Of a stretch of 64,000 nucleotides of DNA, positions 38,648 to 48,685 are shown one piece after another. Position 1 is the first letter of the stretch, and every line of letters begins with the position of its first letter. Source of the DNA: Fervidobacterium pennivorans DSM 9078. GTDB lineage: Bacteria > Thermotogota > Thermotogae > Thermotogales > Fervidobacteriaceae. The DNA lies in NCBI RefSeq assembly GCF_000235405.2, contig NC_017095.1, forward strand, positions 831,501 to 895,500, read 5' to 3'. A program made the translations under genes and the position numbers. The notes beneath the pieces are model-generated. The model worked only from the letters and a program-made list of their open reading frames with translations. It had not been told where the DNA came from and did not search any database.

Positions 38648-38682
38648 ACAACTTCCCTCCCTTTTAAGAAATGTGGTTTTGC

Positions 38683-41049
38683 CTAACCTAAGGTAACATC
38701 CACCGTATGTATCTTACCATCCGAAAGAATTGGAACTCTTTCAACTTTTTGACCGTCAAGAATTATTTCTTTTACGCCGTAACTTACTTTATTTGGATTT
38801 TTTACAGTGATTACATACAACGTGTCTCCGAAAAACCTTTTGTACGTAAAGCCTTCCCAATCCGAAGGTATAACGGGATCTATGTCAATGTATCCGTAGT
38901 TAGGTCTGATACCAAGAATCCAGTGGGTTGCTACACGGTGTAGCCACTGTGCCGAACCTGTATACCAGGTCCAACCACCACGACCGTAATGAGGTGACAA
39001 TGGTCCATCTGAATTACCGCAAGTTACGTAAGGCTCCGCCCAATAATTGTCAATATCAAAACTTCTGTACGGTGGGCAAATTCCTCTGTAAGCTTTATAC
39101 ATAGCTTCAACATCTCTCATAAGCGCAAAAGCCCAAACCGCCCAGGTTGCTGCATGTGTGTAAACTCCTCCATTTTCTCTAAGACCAGGAGCATATCTTG
39201 TTATGTAACCAATATCACTTCTTGGTTTTGTGTACGCTGGATAAAGAAGTAGTGCTCCATAATCTTTTAGCAGATATTTTTTTACCGATTCCATAGCTTT
39301 TTTCTTTCTTTCGTCATCCGTAATATCACTAATTACAGCCCAAGTCTGTGCATTGAGGAAGATAAAACCTTCTTCGTTTTCCTTAGATCCTAATTTTTCC
39401 CCGTCATCTTTTGTCGCTCGTATGAACCATTCCCCATCCCAAGCAAATTTGTTGATAGAAGTTTTGAGTGTGTCAAGAACATCACGGCATTTTTCAGCAA
39501 ATGCTTCATCTCCTTGCCTTTCGATAATTGGTATGAATTCTTTCAAAAGTAAATACAAGAAATGGGCAAGCCATATACTTTCACCTTTCCAATCTGTGCC
39601 AACCGCGTTCAGTCCATCATTCCAGTCATTTTCTCCTATCAATGGTAATCCCCTTGGTGAGAAACGCTTGAAAGACTTTTCTATTGCCCTTTTACAATGC
39701 TCGTAAAGTGTTGCACTACCGCCGTCAAGAAATGGAACTATCTCATCAAGAATCGAATAATCAAGAGTCTCCTTTATGTATTCCTGTGTGATAAATGGCA
39801 ACCACAAAAGGTCATCACTACAATGCGTTCTTGGTCCACCACCACGAATTGTGAACCACCAATGTAAAACGTCACCTTCTTGGAATTGATGAGCAGCATG
39901 AAGAAGAATTTGTTTCCTTGCAAGTTCCGGGTTCAAACTAAAGAAAATCTGGGAATCTTGTAACTGGTCTCTGAAACCATACCCTGCCGAAACTTGATAA
40001 TAACCAGACTTTGCCCAAATTCTGCCAGATATGGCTTGGTATTTAGTCCAGTAATTTGTCATTATGTTAAGCCCTATGTCCGGAGTTTCAACCAATTCCC
40101 GTTCAAGCAAGTCCATCCAAAATTTTTTAGTTTTTTCAAATTCCTCTTCCGCAGTCTTCACATCGGTATATTTCGCTGCAAGTAGTTCTGGATCTTCTTC
40201 TCCAATTTTCGCTGCACCTATTGTGAAAACTACCTTCCTTTCTTCTCCTGGTTGCAATGCAACCTCAACTTGGAGAGAAGCACAAGCGTCTCCGAATCTG
40301 TCACACTTGTTATCGAGTTTTTCAACACTCATAGCGATTGGATTTCTTTCGTCCCTGTACATTCCAATGAAAGATTCTTTGTCACATGTAAATGATTTAA
40401 CCGGCAAACTCACACTGTGAAACGCTACATGGTCCCAATTCGTATTGTTCCAACGGCCTTTTTCATCTGGAAATTGACCAAGGTATTTCTGCACGAATAT
40501 AGTATTATTTTTGAATGATGGTTCAAAGAACAACTTATGAAATTCTCTGTGTTCGTCTGGAAAGTTACCTAAAACCCATTCAAAATAGGTAGTCAAGTCT
40601 ATCTTTCTGACCTTGTCATCTTCATTTCTTATCGTGATGAGCATAAACTCTACCGGCGAATCAATACTCACATAGACTTTCATTTCCGAATAAATATCAC
40701 TCACTTTGTGTTTATAAACCGTATAACCAATACCGTGGACAACTTCGTATAATTGATACTCTGTCATCACTGGTTTCCATCCTGCAGACCAAAACTTCCC
40801 CGATTCTATGTCCCTTATATAAACGTACTTACCCCAGTTGTCCTTGATAAGGTCTTGATACAACCTTGTTATTCTGTTCTGACCCGCATTACCTCTCCAG
40901 GAATAGCCACTTCCTGTATGCGAGGCGATTATTGAATAGTCTCCGTTGCTTATTACATTTACCCAAGGTCTTGGAGTTCTCGGATTTGTTATTACGTATT
41001 CTCTTCCGTCGGCAGTAAAATAACCATACTTACTTTCAAATAGCTTCAT
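38683..41049 (-). CDS. GH94 family disaccharide/oligosaccharide phosphorylase
   Basis: This 788-residue cytoplasmic enzyme should cleave beta-glucosides with phosphate, releasing alpha-glucose-1-phosphate. The N-terminal beta-sandwich begins YGYFTADGREYVITNPRTP and the (alpha/alpha)6 barrel holds GYGFRDQLQDS near 356-366. The acid motif GENDWNDGLN spans 472-481, with Asp475 or Asp478 as general acid. The length is close to cellobiose phosphorylase (about 810) and shorter than known 1,2-beta-oligoglucan phosphorylases (about 1100), so the substrate is open. Its ATG overlaps the GH35 stop codon (ATGA). Confidence 0.85.
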   Translation of the reverse strand: MKLFESKYGYFTADGREYVITNPRTPRPWVNVISNGDYSIIASHTGSGYSWRGNAGQNRITRLYQDLIKDNWGKYVYIRDIESGKFWSAGWKPVMTEYQLYEVVHGIGYTVYKHKVSDIYSEMKVYVSIDSPVEFMLITIRNEDDKVRKIDLTTYFEWVLGNFPDEHREFHKLFFEPSFKNNTIFVQKYLGQFPDEKGRWNNTNWDHVAFHSVSLPVKSFTCDKESFIGMYRDERNPIAMSVEKLDNKCDRFGDACASLQVEVALQPGEERKVVFTIGAAKIGEEDPELLAAKYTDVKTAEEEFEKTKKFWMDLLERELVETPDIGLNIMTNYWTKYQAISGRIWAKSGYYQVSAGYGFRDQLQDSQIFFSLNPELARKQILLHAAHQFQEGDVLHWWFTIRGGGPRTHCSDDLLWLPFITQEYIKETLDYSILDEIVPFLDGGSATLYEHCKRAIEKSFKRFSPRGLPLIGENDWNDGLNAVGTDWKGESIWLAHFLYLLLKEFIPIIERQGDEAFAEKCRDVLDTLKTSINKFAWDGEWFIRATKDDGEKLGSKENEEGFIFLNAQTWAVISDITDDERKKKAMESVKKYLLKDYGALLLYPAYTKPRSDIGYITRYAPGLRENGGVYTHAATWAVWAFALMRDVEAMYKAYRGICPPYRSFDIDNYWAEPYVTCGNSDGPLSPHYGRGGWTWYTGSAQWLHRVATHWILGIRPNYGYIDIDPVIPSDWEGFTYKRFFGDTLYVITVKNPNKVSYGVKEIILDGQKVERVPILSDGKIHTVDVTLG

Positions 41050-43163
41050 GATAGATTCTCCTCTCCTTTCACAGTAACCGTGGTTGTTACGTTTACAAAC
41101 GTTTGCTCAGATTTTGGCACAAGAAGGATTATTCCTTTTCGCGCAGGTACCTGAATTTCACCCAGGTGTTTATGACCAAGTCTTACACAAGCGTTCTTTG
41201 CAAAATCATCGTAGTTGTTCAAAAACAAGATAAATTCTTCAGGGCTCTCTCTCACATAACCATCCACGAAATCCTCACTTTGAATAGACAAAATCTTTTG
41301 AATCTCAAGGAATGAACAAACATTTTCAACTACCTTTACTTTGTATTCTCTCTCGAGTTCCAACCCAAAACCTAAAACCGCTGCAATACCTTTCCCAAGA
41401 CTTTTTCCAAACCCACAGATATTTCCTTCCAAATCCTTGGCAAATTGGCAATCTATAGAATCAACGTCGTAGGTTTCTACATGAAAAGCATTAACCTCTA
41501 TGCCAAAAGCATTTACCACGCCCCAACCACGTTTAAAAACAGACTTTATCTGTAAAGCATCTTTTAAAATCGTACACTTCTTTCCATATTCATCTTCCAC
41601 CGGGATTTCAGGAAATATAACAAGCTTTCCCCCAGATTTAACGTATTCCACTAACTTCTTTTGAATATAACTTGGCATCCACTTATATGAGAAGACCCAA
41701 AGCGTTCCAACATTCAAATTCGGAAACGAAGAACTTAGATTTACACCCCCTATGTTGTAATTAAGTAGCTTCAAAGCTCTAATAACACCATCGAAGATGG
41801 AAACGTCTCTTTTTAATTCGAGGTCGCCAATATCATTTAATCCATGTTCTCTATAATGCTCTGTAGAATAATACTCCGGTATGAATCCAAAATAAGTATC
41901 AAAAACAGGTTTTGAGTTAACAAGTTCTTCCTCAATAGTTTTGATGTTGCTAATAAGTTCCTTAATAACATAGTAGGCTCTTCTGAGTTTACCATCTCGG
42001 CTGATAGGTGCTTGCCAATCGTGATAGGTTCCCATTAACGCTGAATCCGGTGGATTATCTCCACCGACAAAAAGATAATAGTTAATGCCATTCATACCAT
42101 TCGCAATGCATTGTCTTGAAGTCAGGTCAATTGTGGAAGGTAAAAGTTTTGGCCTATCCATTTGAAAACCACTTTGAAATTCAGCAGAGAATAATGGTTG
42201 GTCCGAATTTTGCACTGCAAACATAATCGCGTTCGCGATTGCCAAATCACTAAAATTTTCATGAACAACATTACCAATGTAATAATCACCTGACATCAAT
42301 ACGTCCTTTTCAGATGCCACTCTATATAGTTGAGAAACTCCTATCGGATACCTTTTTCCTCTCTTCGCGTATTCCATCATATCGAATCCGTGGATATTTA
42401 CAATAACGGGCGTGTTTATACCTTTCTCGCTTAGGAAACTTTTCAAAGTCAAAAGATATTCGGCATAATATTCCCTTATAAACTTGTGATAAGCTACTGT
42501 CAGCAGTTTTGAGAAACTTTTGCCATAGGACCAGTTGCTGAGTTCTTGCAGTAAGTGTTCTTGTTGAGTTCTTTTCAAGTAAGCGCGGAACTTCTCCATT
42601 GTATCCTCATTATAGTCCCCGTGTGTGGTTATCCACTGAAGCATTCCAACTTCGTTGTCGATCTGAACAATTATTATGTTGTCAAAGGCCTTAATGATTT
42701 TAGCCACCTGTGAATACCAAATTTGGACATAAGAGAGAAAATCAGGATGAAGGTATGAGAATACTCTTGTTGGATGTGGCTTGCCTTCTAAAGTTTTAGC
42801 AATTGCGTGAGGAATTTTAGAATACAACCAACTTGGAAGACCTTCATTCTTCAGCTCAGACATTACATACGGACCTGGTTTGAATATAACTTTCAATCCA
42901 AGTTTTGATGTCACATTGAGAAAAGATATAAGATCCCTTCTAGAGTCGGAAAATCCTGAGAAATCAAAGAAACCTTCTGTTGGTTCATGCCAGAACCAGG
43001 GGACATAAAAACTGACCGCATCAAAACCCGCCTCTTTGATTTTAATCAAACGCTCTTCCCAAACCTCAGGGTCTAACCTAAAGTAATGTATTTCGGCAGA
43101 GAACAGAAACTTGTTTTTTCCATCAATAACAAACCTTCCGTTTTTTATCTCGATTTTTGACAA
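41046..43163 (-). CDS. GH35-like glycoside hydrolase
   Basis: This 705-residue protein has the GH35 barrel opening FLFSAEIHYFRLDPEVWEER and AGFDAVSFYVPWFWHEP. The candidate acid/base Glu171 is in VQIDNEVG and the nucleophile Glu328 in LFSAEFQSG. A C-terminal beta region follows. GH35 enzymes remove non-reducing-end sugars, usually beta-galactose; substrate here unknown. There is no signal peptide. TTG 43163 is chosen because GGGGTGA stands eight bases before it and because longer forms (to 43298) would run through the operator and -10. It is the first gene of the operon. Confidence 0.8.
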   Translation of the reverse strand: MSKIEIKNGRFVIDGKNKFLFSAEIHYFRLDPEVWEERLIKIKEAGFDAVSFYVPWFWHEPTEGFFDFSGFSDSRRDLISFLNVTSKLGLKVIFKPGPYVMSELKNEGLPSWLYSKIPHAIAKTLEGKPHPTRVFSYLHPDFLSYVQIWYSQVAKIIKAFDNIIIVQIDNEVGMLQWITTHGDYNEDTMEKFRAYLKRTQQEHLLQELSNWSYGKSFSKLLTVAYHKFIREYYAEYLLTLKSFLSEKGINTPVIVNIHGFDMMEYAKRGKRYPIGVSQLYRVASEKDVLMSGDYYIGNVVHENFSDLAIANAIMFAVQNSDQPLFSAEFQSGFQMDRPKLLPSTIDLTSRQCIANGMNGINYYLFVGGDNPPDSALMGTYHDWQAPISRDGKLRRAYYVIKELISNIKTIEEELVNSKPVFDTYFGFIPEYYSTEHYREHGLNDIGDLELKRDVSIFDGVIRALKLLNYNIGGVNLSSSFPNLNVGTLWVFSYKWMPSYIQKKLVEYVKSGGKLVIFPEIPVEDEYGKKCTILKDALQIKSVFKRGWGVVNAFGIEVNAFHVETYDVDSIDCQFAKDLEGNICGFGKSLGKGIAAVLGFGLELEREYKVKVVENVCSFLEIQKILSIQSEDFVDGYVRESPEEFILFLNNYDDFAKNACVRLGHKHLGEIQVPARKGIILLVPKSEQTFVNVTTTVTVKGEENLS

Positions 43164-43196
43164 TAGACTCACCCCAGATAGTGGTGAAATGTAATA

Positions 43197-43253
43197 GAAA
43201 CGTTTCACTTGATTTTTCGCTATCATATTACCACACCAGGTATAAGAAAACAA
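43197..43253 (-). promoter_or_regulatory. Promoter and LacI-type operator of the sugar operon
   Basis: On the minus strand TTGTTT (43253-43248) and TAATAT (43230-43225) are 17 bp apart. About 20 bp downstream lies the palindrome GAAACGTTTC (43197-43206), within AAGTGAAACGTTTC on the minus strand. The same AAGTGAAACGTT half occurs at the promoter of the LacI-family gene, so this is its likely binding site. Confidence 0.75.
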
Positions 43254-43380
43254 AACACAGTTATCTCTTATTTTCGCGAGGTAGAAGTGAATACACACTA
43301 ATAACTCTTAATTCCATTATTTTTGTCTTGATTATTCTTTTTTTTTTCAATAAGTACCTTTCAGAACACCAGCAAAGTAT

Positions 43381-44397
<1,017 letters not shown>

Positions 44398-44435
44398 TCA
44401 AACACCCCCAGTCTGTTTACATCACATATTTTAGT

Positions 44436-44480
44436 TGAACGTTTCACTTAATTTTACCACTTTCTTTGATAATAGTGCAA
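44436..44480 (-). promoter_or_regulatory. Promoter and operator of the LacI-family gene
   Basis: On the minus strand TTGCAC (44480-44475) and TAAAAT (44456-44451) are 18 bp apart. Just downstream AAGTGAAACGTTCA covers the expected start site (44436-44449), sharing AAGTGAAACGTT with the operator near 43197. Confidence 0.72.
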
Positions 44481-44503
44481 CTTTTTCAAAAAAAAGCGAT
44501 GAG

Positions 44504-44707
44504 TTGTTGAAGAAATATCAGAAAGACAAAGACAATATTGGAACGTTCTTATTTGCAGGGGCGAATATAAAAACTCAAGAAAAATTTTTACTCGCTGTTA
44601 ATATAGACAAGTTCCCAAAAAAAGTTAGAATAATAATCGATAATGTCGAAATTGGAACTAGAAACGTATCTCCGAAGGAAATTATTTTCGAGAAGATTTC
44701 TGACTAG
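44504..44707 (+). CDS. Unassigned short ORF, possibly a gene remnant
   Basis: The frame is open from before 44435 to 44707, but its 5' part lies on the LacI gene's promoter and no ribosome-binding site precedes any start. TTG 44504 is the least bad choice (67 residues). The predicted peptide includes GTFLFAGANIKTQEKFLLAV and KKVRIIIDNVEIG, which look like two beta strands of a sandwich. It could be the 3' end of a lost sugar-related gene. It ends 17 bp before the hydrolase gene. The 327 bp between 44398 and 44724 hold nothing else besides the regulatory site. Confidence 0.25.
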   Translation: MLKKYQKDKDNIGTFLFAGANIKTQEKFLLAVNIDKFPKKVRIIIDNVEIGTRNVSPKEIIFEKISD

Positions 44708-44724
44708 TATGGAGGAGTCAATAT

Positions 44725-45513
44725 ATGAAAAGCTTAAAACGAATATCCTACGTAGTTTTAGCTCTTTTGACAGTACTCATAATTGTTTTTATAACTTGGG
44801 CTTACAATCCTCTAAAGCCTACTGCAGAAGTGAAAGAATATTTGCAATCATCAAACTATGTAGAAGTAATACAGGAAAAGAACGTATACTTCATACCAAG
44901 AAATGTTAAAAAGAACAATTTTGAAAACATTGGCATTATTTTTTATCCTGGAGGGCATGTTGATTACACTGCTTATGCACCTCTTGCTTATCGACTTGCC
45001 GAAAAGGGAATAACAACAGTGATACTAAATGTTCCATTGAGTTTTGCAATTTTCGATGTAGATTCGGCGAAAGCAATAATAAATGATGCAAGGTTTTCAG
45101 ACAAGGAATGGTTCTTGGCAGGGCATTCACTTGGTGGTGTAGCAGCTTCTGAGTTCTTAGTTAAACACCCAGAGCTTGTTGGAACCACGGTTAAAGGCAT
45201 AATTTTCCTCGCTTCATACCCGGCAAGAGATATTTCACACATGCCTATAAAATCACTGTGCATCTATGGTTCCGAAGATGGAGTTTTACCACCTGAAAAG
45301 ATTAAGGAAAAGAAAGCTTTTTTCCCAACAGCAACGGAATATGTTGAAATACTTGGAGGTAACCACTCACAATTCGGAAGCTACGGTCTTCAAAAAGGTG
45401 ATAAGGAAGCCAAAATCAGAGGATACGAACAAATGAGCATTGTGGTTAAAGCTATTGAAGAGTTCTTAAAGAAGAATGTGTCCGAAAAAGAAAATATAAG
45501 TAAAGTTAAGTAA
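44725..45513 (+). CDS. Alpha/beta hydrolase with N-terminal membrane anchor
   Basis: This 262-residue protein has one hydrophobic segment (about residues 9-27) and then an alpha/beta hydrolase fold. The nucleophile is in GHSLGG (Ser near 131), the acid in YGSEDGVLP and the histidine in GGNHSQFG near 211. The chain has the compact form of PF12695-type hydrolases. The natural ester or peptide substrate is unknown. ATG 44725 follows TGGAGGAG. It probably faces the outside of the membrane. Confidence 0.82.
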   Translation: MKSLKRISYVVLALLTVLIIVFITWAYNPLKPTAEVKEYLQSSNYVEVIQEKNVYFIPRNVKKNNFENIGIIFYPGGHVDYTAYAPLAYRLAEKGITTVILNVPLSFAIFDVDSAKAIINDARFSDKEWFLAGHSLGGVAASEFLVKHPELVGTTVKGIIFLASYPARDISHMPIKSLCIYGSEDGVLPPEKIKEKKAFFPTATEYVEILGGNHSQFGSYGLQKGDKEAKIRGYEQMSIVVKAIEEFLKKNVSEKENISKVK

Positions 45514-45539
45514 CTTAAAGTGTGAAAAACCCACTTATA

Positions 45540-45548
45540 TGATATAAT
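45540..45548 (+). promoter_or_regulatory. Extended -10 promoter of the phosphate uptake pair
   Basis: TGATATAAT at 45540-45548 combines an extended -10 TG with a consensus -10. No good -35 is visible. It lies about 40 bp before the PhoU-like gene. Confidence 0.55.
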
Positions 45549-45589
45549 TTTCGCAGAAACTCAAAATGCTTTTGGAAAGGAGTGGCGAG

Positions 45590-46264
45590 ATGGCGAACAT
45601 CTTTCAAAGACTGATACCTTACCGTTCTCCTCTTGAGTTGCTGAGTGAGCATTCAAAACTCTGTGTAAAGGCTGCAAATTTAATGTATACAGCCATTGAG
45701 AAGTATTTGAACAACATACAGGTAAATGAGCTGTCCAAAGAAATAGATGGGTTGGAGGATAATGCTGACCAACTTAAGCTTCAACTTAGGGATATATACA
45801 GCAAACTCAAATGGACATACTTTAACAAGTCCGATTTCCTTGACATACTCCACAACGTAGATTCTATTATAGATTTGACAGACGATGTGGTTAAGGTTTT
45901 AACAATAAACCAGGTAGACCCTGTACCTGAGGATATTAAAGCTCCTATTTTAGAACTTGCAGATGCTGTTAGAAAAAGCGTGGAGCACATGGATATAACA
46001 ATTCAGGAACTAAAGAACGTTGTGGAATCTGGTTTTGCACCGAAGGAAATCGAGAAAGAAGCCAAAGAGATAGAAACTGTTGAAGCAGATGAGCGCTCAT
46101 CGGACAAGCTTGGTTTGGAACTTGGTAAAAGGTTGTTCGCAAAGAAAAATGAGATGAACCCGGTTGATATAATGTTCTTAAACAATGTCGTAATTCTTCT
46201 TATGAGAATTGAAGATAGGGCAAAAAATGTTGTTGAGCGAATCAGGATGATAACGCACAGTTGA
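45590..46264 (+). CDS. PhoU-like DUF47 protein (TIGR00153 family)
   Basis: This 224-residue all-helical protein matches the DUF47/PhoU-like group that accompanies Pit-type phosphate transporters: IEKYLNNIQVNELSKEIDGLEDNADQ is split here as the first helix pair, and EIETVEADERSSDKLG and LLMRIEDRAKNVVERIRMI come later. ATG 45590 follows AAAGGAG; an earlier in-frame ATG at 45566 has no ribosome-binding site. It lies 71 bp before the transporter gene and likely regulates it. Confidence 0.88.
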   Translation: MANIFQRLIPYRSPLELLSEHSKLCVKAANLMYTAIEKYLNNIQVNELSKEIDGLEDNADQLKLQLRDIYSKLKWTYFNKSDFLDILHNVDSIIDLTDDVVKVLTINQVDPVPEDIKAPILELADAVRKSVEHMDITIQELKNVVESGFAPKEIEKEAKEIETVEADERSSDKLGLELGKRLFAKKNEMNPVDIMFLNNVVILLMRIEDRAKNVVERIRMITHS

Positions 46265-46335
46265 AAAAGCTTGAAAAAGTTTTGAAATGAGAACTGTTGT
46301 TTATATATGCGCACACTAAAGAGGAGGGAAAGAGC

Positions 46336-47541
46336 GTGATTACACTATTTACCATATTGGTTGGAATGTTCATGGCATTCACTATAGGTGCAAACGACGT
46401 GGCAAATGGTATGGCAACAGCTGTTGGTGCAAAGGCAATAACGCCAAAACAAGCAGCCTTTCTTGCTTCTTTTCTTGAATTTCTTGGTGCAGTTATGTTT
46501 GGTGCCACCGTTACAAAAACTATCGCAAATGGAATAGTTTCGATAGAACATATAACAAATCCAAATCACATCATATATGGCGCATTGTCAGCACTTTTGG
46601 CTGCAGCTATTTGGGTCATGGTAGCAACTGTTTTTGCAATGCCTGTTTCTACAACGCACTCAATAATCGGTGGAATGATAGGATTCGGACTGGTAAGTGG
46701 TGGAGTTAAGGTAGTTTATTGGTCAAAGCTTGGAAAGATTGTACTTTCTTGGATAATTTCTCCCATAGTTGGTGGGTTGTTAGCATTTATAGCTTTTAAA
46801 ATTATAGTCTTAACAATCTTGCATCGTCCAAGTCCACTCAAAGCAGCTAAGAAAGTCCCCCCCTTTTTGATAGGTTTCACCTTCTTCCTCATTTCTTTCC
46901 TCTTCTCTCTTAAGACCCTCAAAAAACCTTACAATGTTTCTCTCTTGGCTGGTTCTGTATTTTTTGTTGTTGCTTTTATATTATCTTCCTTGCTCCTAAG
47001 AAAAATGACTAACAACAAAGACAATGAATACGATGCTGTTGAAGGTATATTTAGGCGCATTCAAGTTATGACATCCGCTTATGTTTGTTTTGCACATGGT
47101 GCTAATGATGTTGCGAATGCGGTTGGCCCGATAGCGTTGATAGTTATGATAAGGCAATCGGGAACAACAAATGTGGGTGCTATAGAAATCCCAAAGTATA
47201 TCCTATTCATTGGAGGACTCGGAATTGCCTTAGGAGTTTTACTCTACGGCTACAAGGTCATGGAAACTATAGGACATAACATCACCGAACTCAACAACAC
47301 AAGGGGTTTCTCGGTTGATTTTGGAACTGCGACAACGGTCCTGTTATCATCTATCTTTGGTTTTCCTGTCAGTACAACCCACACCGTCGTTGGTGCGGTT
47401 ACTGGAGTTGGACTCGCACGTGGAATCGAAGTCGTAAACGTAGATATACTTAAGGATATACTTATTTCATGGTTTATAACAATCCCATTCTCAGCGAGCG
47501 TTAGCGCTCTACTTTTCTTGATTTTAACAAGGTTATTCTGA
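46336..47541 (+). CDS. pit: Inorganic phosphate transporter, Pit family
   Basis: This 401-residue membrane protein has the two PiT signature halves, AFTIGANDVANGMATAVGAKAI near residue 11 and CFAHGANDVANAVGP near 254 (inverted duplication with GANDVAN). It also shows the repeated FPVSTTHTVVGAVTGVG-type segments (MPVSTTHSIIGG near 105 and FPVSTTHTVVG near 340). It should import phosphate with a cation. GTG 46336 stands six bases after GAGGAGGGA. It shares a transcript with the PhoU-like gene. Confidence 0.93.
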   Translation: MITLFTILVGMFMAFTIGANDVANGMATAVGAKAITPKQAAFLASFLEFLGAVMFGATVTKTIANGIVSIEHITNPNHIIYGALSALLAAAIWVMVATVFAMPVSTTHSIIGGMIGFGLVSGGVKVVYWSKLGKIVLSWIISPIVGGLLAFIAFKIIVLTILHRPSPLKAAKKVPPFLIGFTFFLISFLFSLKTLKKPYNVSLLAGSVFFVVAFILSSLLLRKMTNNKDNEYDAVEGIFRRIQVMTSAYVCFAHGANDVANAVGPIALIVMIRQSGTTNVGAIEIPKYILFIGGLGIALGVLLYGYKVMETIGHNITELNNTRGFSVDFGTATTVLLSSIFGFPVSTTHTVVGAVTGVGLARGIEVVNVDILKDILISWFITIPFSASVSALLFLILTRLF

Positions 47542-47581
47542 CATCAGATACGGTTACCATCATTCATAAAATCCACTGTTT

Positions 47582-47604
47582 GGTCCCTCATTGGGACCTT
47601 TTTA
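47582..47604 (+). terminator. Intrinsic terminator after pit
   Basis: GGTCCC (47582-47587), loop TCATT, GGGACC (47593-47598), then TTTTTA. A short but clean hairpin. Confidence 0.75.
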
Positions 47605-47620
47605 TTTGTCATACACCACG

Positions 47621-47629
47621 TGATATAAT
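47621..47629 (+). promoter_or_regulatory. Extended -10 promoter of the hydroxyacid dehydrogenase gene
   Basis: TGATATAAT at 47621-47629, an extended -10 like the one before the PhoU-like gene. It begins after the pit terminator and about 43 bp before the next start codon. Confidence 0.55.
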
Positions 47630-47672
47630 TAAATGGATAAAGTAGAATAGGTTATCGAAGGGAGGTGTGCAC

Positions 47673-48653
47673 GTGAAAGTTCTCTTTCTTACTAAAATGA
47701 TAGACTATTTTCTACAGCGCATAGAAGACCTAAAAAAGGAATTCCCAAACGATTTCTTCATCGTCCCAAAAGATAGAGAAGAAGCACATAAACATATTGA
47801 AGATGCGGATGTAATAGTGAGTGGGAGTTTGACAAAAGAACAAGTGACAAACGCAAAGAATTTAAAATTTGTTTTAGTTCCTTGGGCCGGTGTTAATGGA
47901 TTACCTATTGACTTATTAGACGAAAGGAACATTATCGTTGCAAACAACCACGGTAATGGAAAAATTGTCGCCGAGAGAGCGTTGGGATTAGCACTAGCAC
48001 TTCTGGGCAGGGTTGTAGAGTTCCACAACGACCTTGCAAAAGGTATTTGGCACGGTTACGAAGCAGGAGCAAAACCTGAAGACTTTTGGTATTCGCTCCA
48101 AGGAAAGCGAGTAACAATCCTTGGACTTGGTACAATTGGGAAACACTTAGCTAAGTTGCTGAGCGGTTTTGAGTGCGAAATAATGGGGTTTAAAAAGAAC
48201 ATTGAACCTGTGGAAGGGGTGAATTATGTCACCAACAATCTCGAGGAAGCAATAAAATTTGGGAAGGTTATTTTCGTTGCTTTGCCACTCACAAAGGAAA
48301 CTCATCATCTTATAAACAAAGAAATCATATCACAAATGCAAGGAAAGTTTTTGGTGAACGTTGGTCGAGGACAGATTATTGAAGAAGAGGCGCTGTACTA
48401 TGCTCTGAAAAATGGAATTCTTGCAGGTGCTGCAATTGATACTTGGTATTTGTACCCTGATTCCGACCACGCAGTTCAACTCCCATCAAGATATCCAATC
48501 CATACTTTTAAAAACGTGGTTATTTCACCACACGTTGGAGGTTTTACGATAGAAGGGCAAGTCGGACGAATAGATGAAACTATTGAAAATCTTAGGAGAA
48601 TTCTTTCTGGTGGAATGCCAAGTAACATTGTTGATTTGAAGAGTGAGTACTGA
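47673..48653 (+). CDS. D-isomer specific 2-hydroxyacid dehydrogenase
   Basis: This 326-residue NAD(P)-dependent oxidoreductase has the Rossmann motif GLGTIGKHLAKLL near residue 152. The FVLVPWAGVNGLP, NVGRGQIIEEEAL and SPHVGG segments (catalytic His near 289) fit the D-2-hydroxyacid dehydrogenase superfamily. The usual acidic partner region reads AIDTWYLYP, less typical than AxDVFExEP. The substrate is unknown. GTG 47673 follows GGAGGTG by five bases; the earlier GTG 47667 overlaps the ribosome-binding site. Confidence 0.85.
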   Translation: MKVLFLTKMIDYFLQRIEDLKKEFPNDFFIVPKDREEAHKHIEDADVIVSGSLTKEQVTNAKNLKFVLVPWAGVNGLPIDLLDERNIIVANNHGNGKIVAERALGLALALLGRVVEFHNDLAKGIWHGYEAGAKPEDFWYSLQGKRVTILGLGTIGKHLAKLLSGFECEIMGFKKNIEPVEGVNYVTNNLEEAIKFGKVIFVALPLTKETHHLINKEIISQMQGKFLVNVGRGQIIEEEALYYALKNGILAGAAIDTWYLYPDSDHAVQLPSRYPIHTFKNVVISPHVGGFTIEGQVGRIDETIENLRRILSGGMPSNIVDLKSEY

Positions 48654-48685
48654 TAAGAAATAAAGCAGTGGAAAGGAGCATTTAA